Part shown: positions 10,644-22,815 of the stretch, piece after piece | How the letters are laid out: each line of letters starts with the position of its first letter | Position numbering within the stretch: the stretch's first letter is position 1 | From: Coxiella-like endosymbiont | GTDB taxonomy: Bacteria; Pseudomonadota; Gammaproteobacteria; Coxiellales; Coxiellaceae | NCBI RefSeq assembly: GCF_030643785.1 | Contig: NZ_CP094378.1 | Coordinates: forward strand, 1 to 64,000 | DNA: 64,000 nucleotides | Direction of reading: 5' to 3' | Notes under the pieces: model-generated | Seen by the model: only the letters and a program-made list of their open reading frames with translations | Database searches by the model: none | What the model was told of the DNA's origin: nothing | Program-made: the position numbers and the translations under genes

Positions 10644-11924
10644 ATGAGTTTTAAAGAAACTTGGATTAGTAAAAGCGTTGGGATACTACTCATCGCTTCG
10701 GCTCTGTTTCTCCCCATTTCGACCAGCTTCACCTGTATTTTATTCCCTCTTGCAACCATCTTAAGCTTATTCAGCAATTCTTGGCAAGAGAAGATGCGAG
10801 CCATCTGCGCAAATCCTGTAACAATTTTTTTAATCGCATGGATGTTGCTCTATATTATTGGCTCCTTTTATTGGATTACGCCTTATCAAGATATATTTCG
10901 ACAGCTCTCCAAAGCTGGGATTTTATTATGTGCCGCTCTTTTAGTTGACTTTTTCTCTGAAACTCGTTGGCAACCATATATCCTCAATGCTTTTTTAGCC
11001 GCAATGGTTATTACTTTAATACTTTCCTACATCAAATATTATTATCATCCTATCTTGCTTTTTCATTCTCGTTTTGATGAAAGTAGTGTTTTTAAAGACC
11101 ACATCATTCAAAATTTCTTAATGGTTATCGCTGCCTTTATTTTCATTTATCGATTTCTGAAGAAATTCAGATTTCGTTGGATTTATGGTCTGCTCGCTCT
11201 AATTGGTATTTTTAATGTTATTTTTATCAGCCAAGGACGTTCAGGATATTTTATTTTCGCAGTTCTCCTCTTATACACGACTACCCTTCATTTCGGTTGG
11301 CGGGGATTTCTGGGAGCCTTCATTCTCACTATCCTTTTGGCCAGCCTTGCTTATCATTTCTCTGGAGAATTTCAATCTCGAATTCTAGCTATTGCACATA
11401 ATATCGAACGTTATCGACATGGTGAGACAAAAACGTCCATTGGAATTCGTTTCCAGTCGATGAGAAATGCCTACCTTCTTTATAAAGAAAAGCCCTGGAT
11501 TGGCCACGGGACCGGAAGTTTTCATACTGCTTATGCTACACTACCTTCCTCACTCATCAAAAATACTGGCATTATGCAAATCTCTTATAACAGCTATTTA
11601 AATACCGCTGTTGAGTTAGGAATCGTTGGGCTTGCATTTTTATTATTAAATTTTGGAGTACAATGGCGATATAGCTTTTCTCTTTCCGATGAATATCGCT
11701 ATTTAATTCAGATTTTATTAGTCAGTATGGTCGTAGGCTGTTTTGCTAACCCTTGGCTTAGTGACACTACAGAATTGCATTTGTATGCTTTATTCCTAGC
11801 TATTAGTTTCTCGAGAAAAATAGAATCTTTTAATATGCCCACGATGGTTTTTCCCCTCCTTTACTCAAAGGCGAAAAATAGTTTTCTATCGCTGGTACGT
11901 CAATGCATCGATTACATTTCCTGA
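10644..11924 (+). CDS. O-antigen ligase family membrane protein (WaaL-like)
   Basis: A 426-residue polytopic membrane protein with about ten hydrophobic segments. The Wzy_C/O-antigen ligase signature is visible: QGRSGYFIFAVLL near 196-208, then a large loop with ERYRHGETKTSIGIRFQSMR, WIGHGTGSFHTAY and NSYLNTAVELGIVGLAFLLL. Such proteins join O-polysaccharide to lipid A-core at the periplasmic face. It diverges from the glycosyltransferase operon at 8693-10556, so it belongs to the LPS locus. A polymerase role is the main alternative. No frame damage seen. Confidence 0.8.
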   Translation: MSFKETWISKSVGILLIASALFLPISTSFTCILFPLATILSLFSNSWQEKMRAICANPVTIFLIAWMLLYIIGSFYWITPYQDIFRQLSKAGILLCAALLVDFFSETRWQPYILNAFLAAMVITLILSYIKYYYHPILLFHSRFDESSVFKDHIIQNFLMVIAAFIFIYRFLKKFRFRWIYGLLALIGIFNVIFISQGRSGYFIFAVLLLYTTTLHFGWRGFLGAFILTILLASLAYHFSGEFQSRILAIAHNIERYRHGETKTSIGIRFQSMRNAYLLYKEKPWIGHGTGSFHTAYATLPSSLIKNTGIMQISYNSYLNTAVELGIVGLAFLLLNFGVQWRYSFSLSDEYRYLIQILLVSMVVGCFANPWLSDTTELHLYALFLAISFSRKIESFNMPTMVFPLLYSKAKNSFLSLVRQCIDYIS

Positions 11925-12400
11925 AAATTTTCCTAGACCGGTCATATACTATCAATAATCGCGTTCTAAAAAGACCTAGTTTATCGTCGGGATTTAAAAA
12001 ATCTTTTAACGTAGTTCCCGCCGCAATTACTTTCCTTAAAACTTGCTTTTATCGGGTGCACTTAAGGCAGCACTTTGATTCAAAGAAAGTTGATGGGTTA
12101 ATTGTCGTGGATTTATGCCCGCTTCAAATAATGTTTTATTCGCATAAATATTCCTAACACATACTACAACGTATTGCTCCATGATAGCATGTTTACAGTT
12201 CACTCGTTTTTTTGAAAAACGCTATATAAATAAATTCCAGAACTAGACCTATCTGGCGCAAGGTGGGATGTGTAAGAAAATCTTCTACCCACTTCATAAA
12301 ACCAATAGGATATCCATTTGAGATTTTATTCACGTTAGTATTTATAGTAGTAGCTGCTTGGTTGCCCTATAAATTTTTCAATAAAAAGAAATGGTTATAA
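11925..12400 (+). pseudogene. corA: Degenerate stretch with C-terminal remnant of a CorA-like magnesium transporter
   Basis: The last 40 codons before 12400 read HFIKPIGYPFEILFTL and end in PYKFFNKKKWL. This resembles the second membrane helix and the basic K-K-x-W-L tail of CorA transporters, preceded by the GYPF pattern. Upstream, back to 11925, only short broken frames are seen and no CorA cytoplasmic domain. The assignment is tentative. Confidence 0.4.
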
Positions 12401-13408
12401 TTAATCCGCGAGTTTCAAGAGACGTCTCGGCGTTAATTCTTCCATGCAGCGATGGTGTCCATAGGGACAATGACGCTTAAAGCAGGGACTACATGATAGG
12501 GACGATTTTAAAATCTTCGCCTGAGAGGACAACGGCGGAGTAAAATCAGGCGAAGTAGAACCATACACCGCAACAAGAGGCCGCTGAAGCGCCGCTGCGA
12601 TGTGCATAAGACCAGAATCATTAGTCACCACCAAAGAGGCTAAGGACAATAAATCCACGACTTCACTCAATTGAGTGACCCCAGAAAGATTTTCGATAGA
12701 ACGGCTTACCAAAGAAACAATGGGGTCGGTTACCGATTTATCTTTCATAGAACCAAATAACCACACCTGCCATCCTTCAGCTAATTTAGCATTCGCCACT
12801 TCAGCAAAATAGGCAACAGGCCACTGTTTAGAAGGCCCAAATTCGGCTCCCGGACATAAGGCAAGAATAGGAGCGTCGGCGGATAGAGAGAATCGATGAA
12901 GCGTTGTATTTACATTCAACTCTGAGATTTGTAATTCGGGATGAGGAAGCTCATCTGGTAAAGATTCGCCTTTCTCTAATCCCAAGGCAATAAATCGTTG
13001 GATCATCAAAGGTAACTGTTTTTTATTTAAATATCGAACATCGTTTAAAAGAGCATAGCGCATTTCCCTCATCCATCCTGTACGCCGTGGCACTTTTGCA
13101 AACCAGGGAACTAACGCCGATTTATAGGAGTTAGGTAATACAATAGCCTGGTCATATCGACGCTCGCGCAAAGTTAAACCGAGGCGATAACGATCTATCA
13201 AGCGAAATTCCCCGTGACCAAAAGGAGAATCTAAGGACTCCTGAACTTCAGGCATCCGATCCAACAACGGTTTAATCCACGCGGGCACTAAAACATCGAT
13301 TTGGCACTCAGGCATTCGTTGTTTAAGTAGCTTAAACAACGTTTGGGCCATAACCATATCACCTACCCAAGCAGGCCCGATAATCAAAATTTTTCTATTA
13401 TTTTTCAT
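12401..13408 (-). CDS. waaF: ADP-heptose:LPS heptosyltransferase II WaaF
   Basis: Adds the second heptose to the LPS inner core, using the ADP-heptose made by HldE/HldD. The protein has 335 residues, close to the family norm. It shows the GT9 N-terminus ILIIGPAWVGDMVMAQTLFK, the nucleotide-binding LCPGAEFGPSKQWP and the donor-site TNDSGLMHIAAALQRPLVAVYGSTSPDFTPP, and it ends with the conserved CSPCFKRHCPYGHHRCM cysteine region typical of WaaF. It lies 3 bases downstream of the small zinc-finger gene, so both are probably co-transcribed. Confidence 0.95.
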   Translation of the reverse strand: MKNNRKILIIGPAWVGDMVMAQTLFKLLKQRMPECQIDVLVPAWIKPLLDRMPEVQESLDSPFGHGEFRLIDRYRLGLTLRERRYDQAIVLPNSYKSALVPWFAKVPRRTGWMREMRYALLNDVRYLNKKQLPLMIQRFIALGLEKGESLPDELPHPELQISELNVNTTLHRFSLSADAPILALCPGAEFGPSKQWPVAYFAEVANAKLAEGWQVWLFGSMKDKSVTDPIVSLVSRSIENLSGVTQLSEVVDLLSLASLVVTNDSGLMHIAAALQRPLVAVYGSTSPDFTPPLSSQAKILKSSLSCSPCFKRHCPYGHHRCMEELTPRRLLKLAD

Positions 13409-13411
13409 GAA

Positions 13412-13633
13412 TTACGTTTCAGCTTTTTCTTTAAATTTTTTAAAATCTTTCAAAATATATTCTGCTTCGCAATAAGGGCAGACAAAGTGACCCTCGCGCT
13501 CAATGGGTAAGTAAACCCGAGGATGCCCATCCCAGAGACGATCTTCGGGCATAGGACAGGAAAGAGGCAAATCCTCCTGAGTTATTTCATAACATCGCCG
13601 TGTAGAAGCTTGAGGTTTTTTAGGTTTCGTCAT
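13412..13633 (-). CDS. Small zinc-finger domain protein (zf-CHCC)
   Basis: A 73-residue protein with the CHCC zinc-binding pattern: Cys in LSCPMPE, His in DGHPRVYLP and the CPYC pair in HFVCPYCEAEYIL. This is the zf-CHCC fold shared with the mitochondrial complex I subunit NDUFS6. It is often found beside LPS core genes in proteobacteria; its function is unknown. I chose MTKPKK as start (13633) because AGAGGAC lies at the right distance; a second ATG three bases upstream is possible. Confidence 0.8.
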   Translation of the reverse strand: MTKPKKPQASTRRCYEITQEDLPLSCPMPEDRLWDGHPRVYLPIEREGHFVCPYCEAEYILKDFKKFKEKAET

Positions 13634-14177
13634 CATTAGTCCTCTTCGAAATGGGAGCAATTTTAGCATTTGTTCTAATTGAGTGAAATGTTTAGCTAAA
13701 AGGCCACTTTTCAGCCATTGTTTTCATCTTTTATTGCGCAATCAGCGGGGTAATCGTAGGGATTTTGAGGATTGGCCTCATTGATTGACTTCTTTGACTC
13801 TTTTGGCGATTGAGAAGTGGTTAAGTTCTAAAGATGGTAAGCTCTGTATCGCTTGATATAATTATTTAAATTTAGAACTGCGTTCGCATAAATTACCAGA
13901 GTTAGTACATCTTGATGATCTCCCGCATTAGCCGTAATAATAACCGATTTTCACAAATGCTCCGCGTACAGATCGATCCTGAGGAATCCATCGATGATGC
14001 CTTAAAAAATTTACGCACGCATTATGCGATTATTATCAGCGACGAAAATGAATCCCGCCAAACATTACAGAGTATTTTTACTACTTCGCAAATCAGCCGG
14101 CAATTACACATGGATATTTCTGACGCGATCGCCAAAACCCAATCTATTTCGGAACTGCAAAAACGGCAGAAAAAATT
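13634..14177 (+). other. Decayed stretch with an open frame of unknown origin
   Basis: The plus strand holds a 90-codon open frame (13912-14181) reading RVQIDPEESIDDALKNLRTH and IFTTSQISRQLHMDISDAI, ending in a charged tail. It meets the rpoS remnant tail to tail. Similar reading extends upstream in other frames (LRSHKLPELVHLDDLP), so it is probably the last part of a broken gene. mutS is often the convergent neighbour of rpoS, but I see no MutS motif. Confidence 0.35.
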
Positions 14178-14210
14178 TTAATCTTCCACTTCTTCGCCCG
14201 TTACAGCCTC

Positions 14211-14240
14211 AATTCCTAGAATATGAATTCCTAGAATATG
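14211..14240. repeat. 15-bp direct tandem duplication in rpoS
   Basis: Two perfect adjacent copies of AATTCCTAGAATATG near the 3' end of the rpoS remnant; on the minus strand it doubles HILGI in frame. Confidence 0.95.
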
Positions 14241-14657
14241 TCGCAGAGCTGTTCTAGGGCGTCTATTTGAATTTGATGAACGCCCTCACGCGCGTCCAAA
14301 CCCACTGCTCTACCTATAATACTGCCTTAAGGTGCCTTTTTCATTTTCTCGCAAACCAAAATAAAGAATCACAACCTAAACGTTGGTATTCATCCAACTG
14401 ACTTAACCAACGTTCAATGTAGTCGTACAAATCGACATCTTGAATTGATTTAGCAGGATCAATGTTATTGTCGTCCGTCAAAGTATATTGACCACCGACT
14501 TCTGTCCGTCTTCTGAAATGGAAATGTGAATAGACGTCGCACTCGGCCGCTAAATCCATAATCCGACGAATATCTTCCACTGGTTTATCGACTAAATTAG
14601 CCACTTCCTCTGGAGTTGCTTCATGGTCAATTTCTTGGGTTAGTTTTTTACCGCGCG

Positions 14658-14681
14658 TAAATAAATATTTAAATAAATATT
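14658..14681. repeat. 12-bp direct tandem duplication in rpoS
   Basis: Two perfect copies of TAAATAAATATT, at the junction of sigma regions 2 and 3. With an additional one-base deficit it breaks the reading frame. Confidence 0.9.
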
Positions 14682-14977
14682 AATTCTTTAATGATGTTAA
14701 TAGGTAGCCGCACAGTTCGACTTTGATTCATAATAGCTCTTTCGATAGTTTGACGAATCCACCAAGTGGCATAAGTAGAAAAACGAAATCCTTGCTCAGG
14801 ATCAAATTTTCGACCGCGATCATTAAACCTAAATTTCCTTCTTCTTTTGCATTGCGCGCCGGTCTTTTTTTATTGCGGTTTTATTTTTTGTTTTCATGGT
14901 CATCCTTAAACCCCGACCCCCTCGACCATACCATCACTAATACGCACTAATACAATTCAATGAAATTCGGTATTATT

Positions 14978-15712
14978 TCACGACAAGTATCGGAGCGGAT
15001 TTACTGGTTTGCCGTCACGACGAATCTCAAAATGAAGCATTACACGTCCTGCGTCATTATGTCCCATTTCAGCGATCTTCTGCCCGGGACGAACCCTACT
15101 AACTTCCTTGACGAGGATCCGTTTGTTGAATGCATAAGCGCTAAGATAACTCTCATTATGCTTTAAAATTATAAGATTACCATAACCTCGTACTCCTGCA
15201 CCACTATAGACGACAATCCCGTCAGCGGCTGCACGAACAGGCTCTCCATATCGCCCCGCAATATCAATCCCTTGATTCCCTATCATTCGTACAGAATAAC
15301 GTCCGATAATTCGGCCTTGCGCAGGCCAGTGCCAACGGGAAACGGGTCGTGCGATATGGGGTGGTTGCCAGTATTTTAACGGAGTTCTCGAAAACGACGT
15401 CTGTGCAGCCAATGTCGTTAGAGGGGTAATTTTTTGCCCACGAGCAATAATTGTCATTCGTAAAACTTCGCCTGACCGAATCGAATAGAGAGGATTTAAA
15501 TTATTTACGGCAGCTAATGCCCGGTAATCTAAACCGAATGCCCACGCAATGGAATAAATGGTGTCTCCGGATTTAACTTGATAAAAACTTGATTTTGCAT
15601 CGGGCTGCAACCAACCGTTTACGACCGGGGCTAGGTTCGTACTTTTCATACAGCCTGCTATTAATAGCAAGAATACAACCATTAACCCTAATTTGACTCC
15701 CTTATTTTTCAA
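14978..15712 (-). CDS. nlpD: NlpD-like lipoprotein, LysM plus M23/LytM domain
   Basis: Divisome-associated activator of a cell-wall amidase. The 244-residue protein has a lipoprotein signal with lipobox LIAGC (residues 17-21), a LysM domain (YQVKSGDTIYSIAWAFGL to SIRSGEVLRM, about 45-88) and a C-terminal LytM domain (GIDIAGRYGEPVRAAADGIV to VMLHFEIRRDGKPVNPLRYL). The first zinc-ligand His of active M23 enzymes is replaced (NQGIDI), as in catalytically inactive NlpD/EnvC regulators. It overlaps surE by 11 bases and precedes the dead rpoS. Its survival fits a separate role in septum splitting. Confidence 0.92.
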   Translation of the reverse strand: MKNKGVKLGLMVVFLLLIAGCMKSTNLAPVVNGWLQPDAKSSFYQVKSGDTIYSIAWAFGLDYRALAAVNNLNPLYSIRSGEVLRMTIIARGQKITPLTTLAAQTSFSRTPLKYWQPPHIARPVSRWHWPAQGRIIGRYSVRMIGNQGIDIAGRYGEPVRAAADGIVVYSGAGVRGYGNLIILKHNESYLSAYAFNKRILVKEVSRVRPGQKIAEMGHNDAGRVMLHFEIRRDGKPVNPLRYLS

Positions 15713-16478
15713 GCCGTTTCACCCAATTGGCTAATTGATCAAAAGCTTCATAATAAGTAAGATCTACCCGCAAGGGGGTGATCGAAACACATTGATTGTT
15801 GATGGCAAAAAAATCAGTTCCCGGCCCCGCATCCTGTTCAGCTCCTGCCGTTCCTACCCAATAGATAGGATGTCCACGAGGATCGGTTTGTCGAATGATC
15901 GGCTCAGCCCGATGTCGAGTGCCTAACCGAGTAATTTCAAAACCTTTTAGTTCATGGTAGGGTAAATCTGGTACGTTGATATTCAATATCGTACTCGAAG
16001 GCAAAGGATCTTTTACAATATGTTTAATTAATTGGCGAGCCACCTTAGCTGCCGTTTCATGATAACGAAATTGTTCACCCACTAATGAAATAGCCAGTGC
16101 GGGCAAACCCAGAAACCGCCCTTCCATCGCAGCAGCAACGGTACCGGAATACCAAACGTCATCACCTAAATTAGCCCCATCATTAATACCTGCCACCACC
16201 ATATCCGGCATTTCCGGAAGCACTCCTGTAATGGCTAAATGAACACAATCGGTAGGTGTGCCTTCTATACTGATCATTCCATTTTCTAAATTTTTTATAT
16301 GCAAGGGAGCATGTAAAGTCAAAGAATTGCTCGCACCGCTGCGATTACGGTCTGGCGCCACAACGTCCACACAACCAAGCTCTTTTAACGTTTTAGCTAA
16401 AATTGATAGTCCTTTGGCATAAACACCATCATCGTTTGAAAGCAATAAGTGCAATTTTTTATCTGAGGTATTTTTCAT
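15702..16478 (-). CDS. surE: 5'/3'-nucleotidase SurE
   Basis: Metal-dependent nucleoside monophosphatase. The protein has 258 residues, a normal length. The N-terminal LLLSNDDGVYAKG (Asp16-Asp17 bind the metal), NRSGASNSLTLHAPLH, GTPTDCVHLAI and VVAGINDGANLGDDVWYSGT are the SurE fingerprint. First gene of the surE-nlpD-rpoS cluster (no pcm gene between them). About 150 bases upstream to ftsB contain no gene. Confidence 0.95.
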   Translation of the reverse strand: MKNTSDKKLHLLLSNDDGVYAKGLSILAKTLKELGCVDVVAPDRNRSGASNSLTLHAPLHIKNLENGMISIEGTPTDCVHLAITGVLPEMPDMVVAGINDGANLGDDVWYSGTVAAAMEGRFLGLPALAISLVGEQFRYHETAAKVARQLIKHIVKDPLPSSTILNINVPDLPYHELKGFEITRLGTRHRAEPIIRQTDPRGHPIYWVGTAGAEQDAGPGTDFFAINNQCVSITPLRVDLTYYEAFDQLANWVKRLEK

Positions 16479-16634
16479 GGAGGAAGCTTAACATTTTGCA
16501 TCTAATTTGACGATAAAGAAAAGATTTTCTACATTTGTCAAGATTGGATTAAAAAAACCAAGCGTCACTAATATTTTCGTAAATTACGAATACCCTATTT
16601 TTTGATGAGTAAGCTGGACTTGCATAGGAAACTT

Positions 16635-16919
16635 CTAGAACTGTTGAGAAGAATTAGCAATTTGATAAAACACTTCGCCTTTTTTAATCATTCCTAAATC
16701 ATTCCGAGCACATTCTTCTATAGCTTGATTACCGTGTTTTAAATCAAAAATATTAGCCATTAATACTGCATTACGCTCTGCTAATTTTTTGTTTTCGGCC
16801 ATTTGATAATTAAGATTCTCATGAAGGCGATAGGTCGATAAAATACCACCTGCTGCAAACCATAATTGGTACTGTAATAAAAAGAACAAAGCAACAAGAA
16901 TTAAAACAATCGGTCGCAT
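16635..16919 (-). CDS. ftsB: Cell division protein FtsB
   Basis: Small bitopic divisome protein that bridges FtsL and FtsQ. It has 94 residues: one membrane helix (IVLILVALFFLLQYQLWF, residues 4-21), a coiled coil (about 28-65) and the conserved IEECARNDLGMIKKGEVFYQ end region. It starts two bases after the eno stop codon, the usual eno-ftsB arrangement. Confidence 0.92.
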   Translation of the reverse strand: MRPIVLILVALFFLLQYQLWFAAGGILSTYRLHENLNYQMAENKKLAERNAVLMANIFDLKHGNQAIEECARNDLGMIKKGEVFYQIANSSQQF

Positions 16920-16921
16920 TT

Positions 16922-18213
<1,292 letters not shown>

Positions 18214-18291
18214 GGCGATTACTATATCATAAAGTTCAATTGGGTACATTTTGTATTTTCTATCTTTATTTAATGCCCAATTTTTTGGGTC

Positions 18292-19148
18292 TTAAACCTT
18301 TTCAGAATTCGGAGTGGATAGAATATTTTCTATAAATGCTGATTTTTTAACAACTTCATCAATAGCTTTTAACGTTTCTAACAAAGGCTGCATCTTCGTC
18401 AACGGCCACGAATTAGGTCCATCACTTAATGCCTGATCAGGATTCGGATGAGTTTCTATAAAGATTCCAGCAATTCCGGTGGCAACTGCTGCACGCACTA
18501 AAACAGGAATAAATTCGCGCTGCCCTCCGGAGCTCGCTCCTTGCCCCCCGGCAATTGAATGGAATGCGTGGCATCAAACACTACAGGACAACTAGTCTCG
18601 CGCATGATAACCAAAGCCCGCATATCAGAAATTAAATTATTATAACCAAAAGCGTAACCCCGTTCGCAAACCATAATCTTTTTATTCCCTGTCGTCCATG
18701 CTTTAGCCACCACCTGTTTCATATCCCAGGGCGCTAGAAATTGCCCTTTTTTGATGTTAACGGGTTTGCCGCAGGCTGCAACATTGCGAATAAAATTACT
18801 TTGTCGGCATAAAAAAGCAGGAGTTTGTAATACATCCACGACAGCGGCGACTTCATTCAATGGTGTATCTTCATGAACATCCGTTAAAATCGGGACATTA
18901 ATTGTTTTTTTAACTTTTTTGAGTATAGCTAATCCTTTTTCAATGCCAGGACCTCGGTAACTCAAATGAGATGAACGATTTGCTTTATCAAACGAAGTCT
19001 TAAAAATAAAAGGTATCCCAAGTTTCTGGGTAATTGACTTAAGCTCACCTGCTACGTCCAAGACAAGCTGTTCGCTTTCAATCACGCAAGGCCCGGCAAT
19101 TAAAAATAAAGGCTTATCTAAACCTACTTCAAAATCAATGATTTTCAT
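18292..19148 (-). pseudogene. kdsA: KdsA, 3-deoxy-D-manno-octulosonate 8-phosphate synthase, one frameshift at a six-base G run
   Basis: Makes Kdo-8-phosphate for lipid A-core. The N-terminal 200 residues are intact ([56 protein letters not shown]). Then the frame is lost at plus-strand C6 (18544-18549) and stops at 18498. With seven G the sequence continues [20 protein letters not shown], joining the remaining piece [20 protein letters not shown]. All catalytic motifs are present if the frame is restored. It lies between pyrG and eno, the standard order. Confidence 0.92.
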
Positions 19149-19298
19149 GACTACACTCTAAAGAAATTAGTAAGAAATAACAAGTAAAGCCATTTGTCCA
19201 TCAGCCTGGTTCTGGCTAAGCTTTAGGCTTAGTAGCGATAATTTGTCTCTCCATAAAAAAGTTAAGAGGTGCCTGTGCGTTTCGATTCGCGCAAAAAT

Positions 19299-21014
<1,716 letters not shown>

Positions 21015-21222
21015 TTATCAAAAGTGATCCTAACTGGAAACCAGAATGTGGTTAACATCTGATAATTCATCTCATTACTTACTTGGCAAGCAAGCCCACA
21101 CCGAAGTAAGTATTTAGAGAAGAAAGGCTAATACAATACCATCCCAGCAACTTCGGGAAATTAAAATATCGCATAAGAATCTCTCTTTTTGAATTATTAT
21201 CCAGAATTCAACACGCTAAATT

Positions 21223-21789
21223 TTAAGCTATAGGGAGAGTTACTCCTCGCTGACCCTGATATTTCCCTCCTCGATCTTTATAAGAAACTTCGCAGACTTC
21301 ATCGGACTCTAAAAACAACATTTGTGCGACTCCTTCATGAGCATAGATTTTAGCAGGCAAATTGGTGGTATTAGAGAACTCCAAAGTAACATGCCCTTCC
21401 CATTCCGGTTCTAAGGGCGTGACATTAACGATAATTCCACATCGCGCATAGGTGGATTTTCCTAAACAAATTGTCAATACATTCCGCGGAATTTTAAAAT
21501 ACTCCACTGTGCGAGCTAAAGCGAAAGAATTAGCGGGAATAATACAAACATCCACTTTTAAATCCACAAAGCCATTTCGGTCGAAATTTTTTGGATCGAC
21601 AATGGAAGCATTAATGTTGGTAAAAATTTTAAATTCGTCCGCGCAACGAACGTCATAACCGTAACTCGAAGTTCCATAAGATACAATTTTTCCCGATGGT
21701 GTTTGTCGGATTTGGTTCGGTTCAAATGGATTAATCATTCCATACATTTCCACCATGCGGCGAATCCATTTATCTGACTTAATTGGCAT
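21223..21789 (-). CDS. dcd: dCTP deaminase
   Basis: Deaminates dCTP to dUTP, feeding dTMP synthesis. The protein has 188 residues. Visible motifs are [54 protein letters not shown] with the catalytic Glu, and the C-terminal [13 protein letters not shown]. Start and the mrp stop overlap as TAATG, so expression is coupled to mrp. Confidence 0.96.
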   Translation of the reverse strand: MPIKSDKWIRRMVEMYGMINPFEPNQIRQTPSGKIVSYGTSSYGYDVRCADEFKIFTNINASIVDPKNFDRNGFVDLKVDVCIIPANSFALARTVEYFKIPRNVLTICLGKSTYARCGIIVNVTPLEPEWEGHVTLEFSNTTNLPAKIYAHEGVAQMLFLESDEVCEVSYKDRGGKYQGQRGVTLPIA

Positions 21790-22676
21790 TATTTCGTTCC
21801 CTCCACGACGATATTGGGGAATTTTACCCTATAATTAATGGGCTGTAACGACAATTGTTCCACCAACGCAAATGCAATATCCTGATAAATTTCTGCTAAG
21901 AAGCTCTCTGGATCTGCAACCATTATAGGCATTCCCCCATCTGCATTTTTACGAATAGCGATATTGAGAGGTATTTGTCCCAATAGAGGAATACCGTTGT
22001 CCTCAGCCATTCTTTTTCCACCCCCTATACCAAAAATCGCTTCTTCATGGCTGCAATGAGGGCATCGATAAGTGGCCATATTTTCGATGACACCTAAAAC
22101 CGTAATACCAAGTTTTTTAAACATTGCGAGGGCTTTACCTGCATCGGCTAAAGCTACATCTTGAGGGGTGGTAACGATGACTGCTCCTGCTAGAGGGACT
22201 TTTTTAGCTAAAGTTAATGGAATATCGCCGGTGCCGGGAGGCAAATCCAGGATAAGAAAATCAAGATCTTCCCAATGCGTTTCATAGACTAATTGCTGCA
22301 AGGCTTGGCTCACCATCGGTCCAAGCCATATCATAGGAGTTTGCGCATCAATCAAATAGCCCACTGAGATGGACTGAATGTTATGCCGGCGAATGGGAAT
22401 AAATTTTTTATCAGGACTCATTTTGGGCTTATCATTGACCCCAAGCATAATAGGCTGATTGGGTCCGTGAATATCAGCGTCCAATAAACCCACTTCAGCC
22501 CCTGCTTTACAAAGCGCTAAGGCAAGGTTAGCGGCGGTAGTTGACTTTCCAACACCCCCTTTTCCCGAACCAATGGCAATGATATTTTTAATCGCAGGGA
22601 TTCCTTTTTGTCCCACTTGCACTGAATGCGCTGAAATAGAACGTTCTTTTAATTTGTCACGGATAGCCTGTTTCAT
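21789..22676 (-). CDS. mrp: Mrp/ApbC iron-sulfur cluster carrier ATPase
   Basis: P-loop NTPase that carries Fe-S clusters to apoproteins. Deviant Walker [21 protein letters not shown], the [12 protein letters not shown] switch, [14 protein letters not shown], and the cluster-binding CxxC in [14 protein letters not shown]. About 295 residues: the N-terminal DUF59 domain of long Mrp proteins is reduced to a short segment. Start MKQAIRDK at 22676 is preferred over the longer frame. Divergent from metG. Confidence 0.93.
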   Translation of the reverse strand: MKQAIRDKLKERSISAHSVQVGQKGIPAIKNIIAIGSGKGGVGKSTTAANLALALCKAGAEVGLLDADIHGPNQPIMLGVNDKPKMSPDKKFIPIRRHNIQSISVGYLIDAQTPMIWLGPMVSQALQQLVYETHWEDLDFLILDLPPGTGDIPLTLAKKVPLAGAVIVTTPQDVALADAGKALAMFKKLGITVLGVIENMATYRCPHCSHEEAIFGIGGGKRMAEDNGIPLLGQIPLNIAIRKNADGGMPIMVADPESFLAEIYQDIAFALVEQLSLQPINYRVKFPNIVVEGTK

Positions 22677-22815
22677 GCAGAGAGATTTTATCATAGATGG
22701 TCTTCCCTCTCACCCAATCCTTTTCTCCAAAGCGGAAATGGTAGATTACCGCACTGGGCCTAACTAACAACTTCCAGATGAAAATCCCTGATAAAATGAG
22801 TATAGTGTCTGATCT

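Larger units (their letters stand above)
14178..14895 (-). pseudogene. rpoS: rpoS pseudogene (stationary-phase sigma factor)
   Basis: Sigma-S remnant just after nlpD, the standard gammaproteobacterial order. Region 2 survives as EEGNLGLM, then [20 protein letters not shown], then [18 protein letters not shown]. Region 3 survives as LTQEIDHEAT and VANLVDKPVEDIRRIMDL. Region 4 survives as YIERWLSQLDEYQRL, FGLRENEKGTLRQ and QIQIDALEQL. Damage: loss of the N-terminus and helix before region 2.1, a 12-bp tandem duplication at 14658-14681 combined with a missing A, a short homopolymer at 14644-14649, and a 15-bp tandem duplication (14211-14240) near the C-terminus. It cannot make a working sigma factor. 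Confidence 0.9.

Noticed and set aside
11925-12157. Open frame of 84 codons after the O-antigen ligase gene
   Set aside because: It overlaps the end of that gene, has no recognisable domain, and the surrounding sequence is degenerate.
13912-14181. mutS remnant convergent with rpoS
   Set aside because: Position would fit the common rpoS-mutS arrangement, but none of the MutS motifs can be read in any frame.
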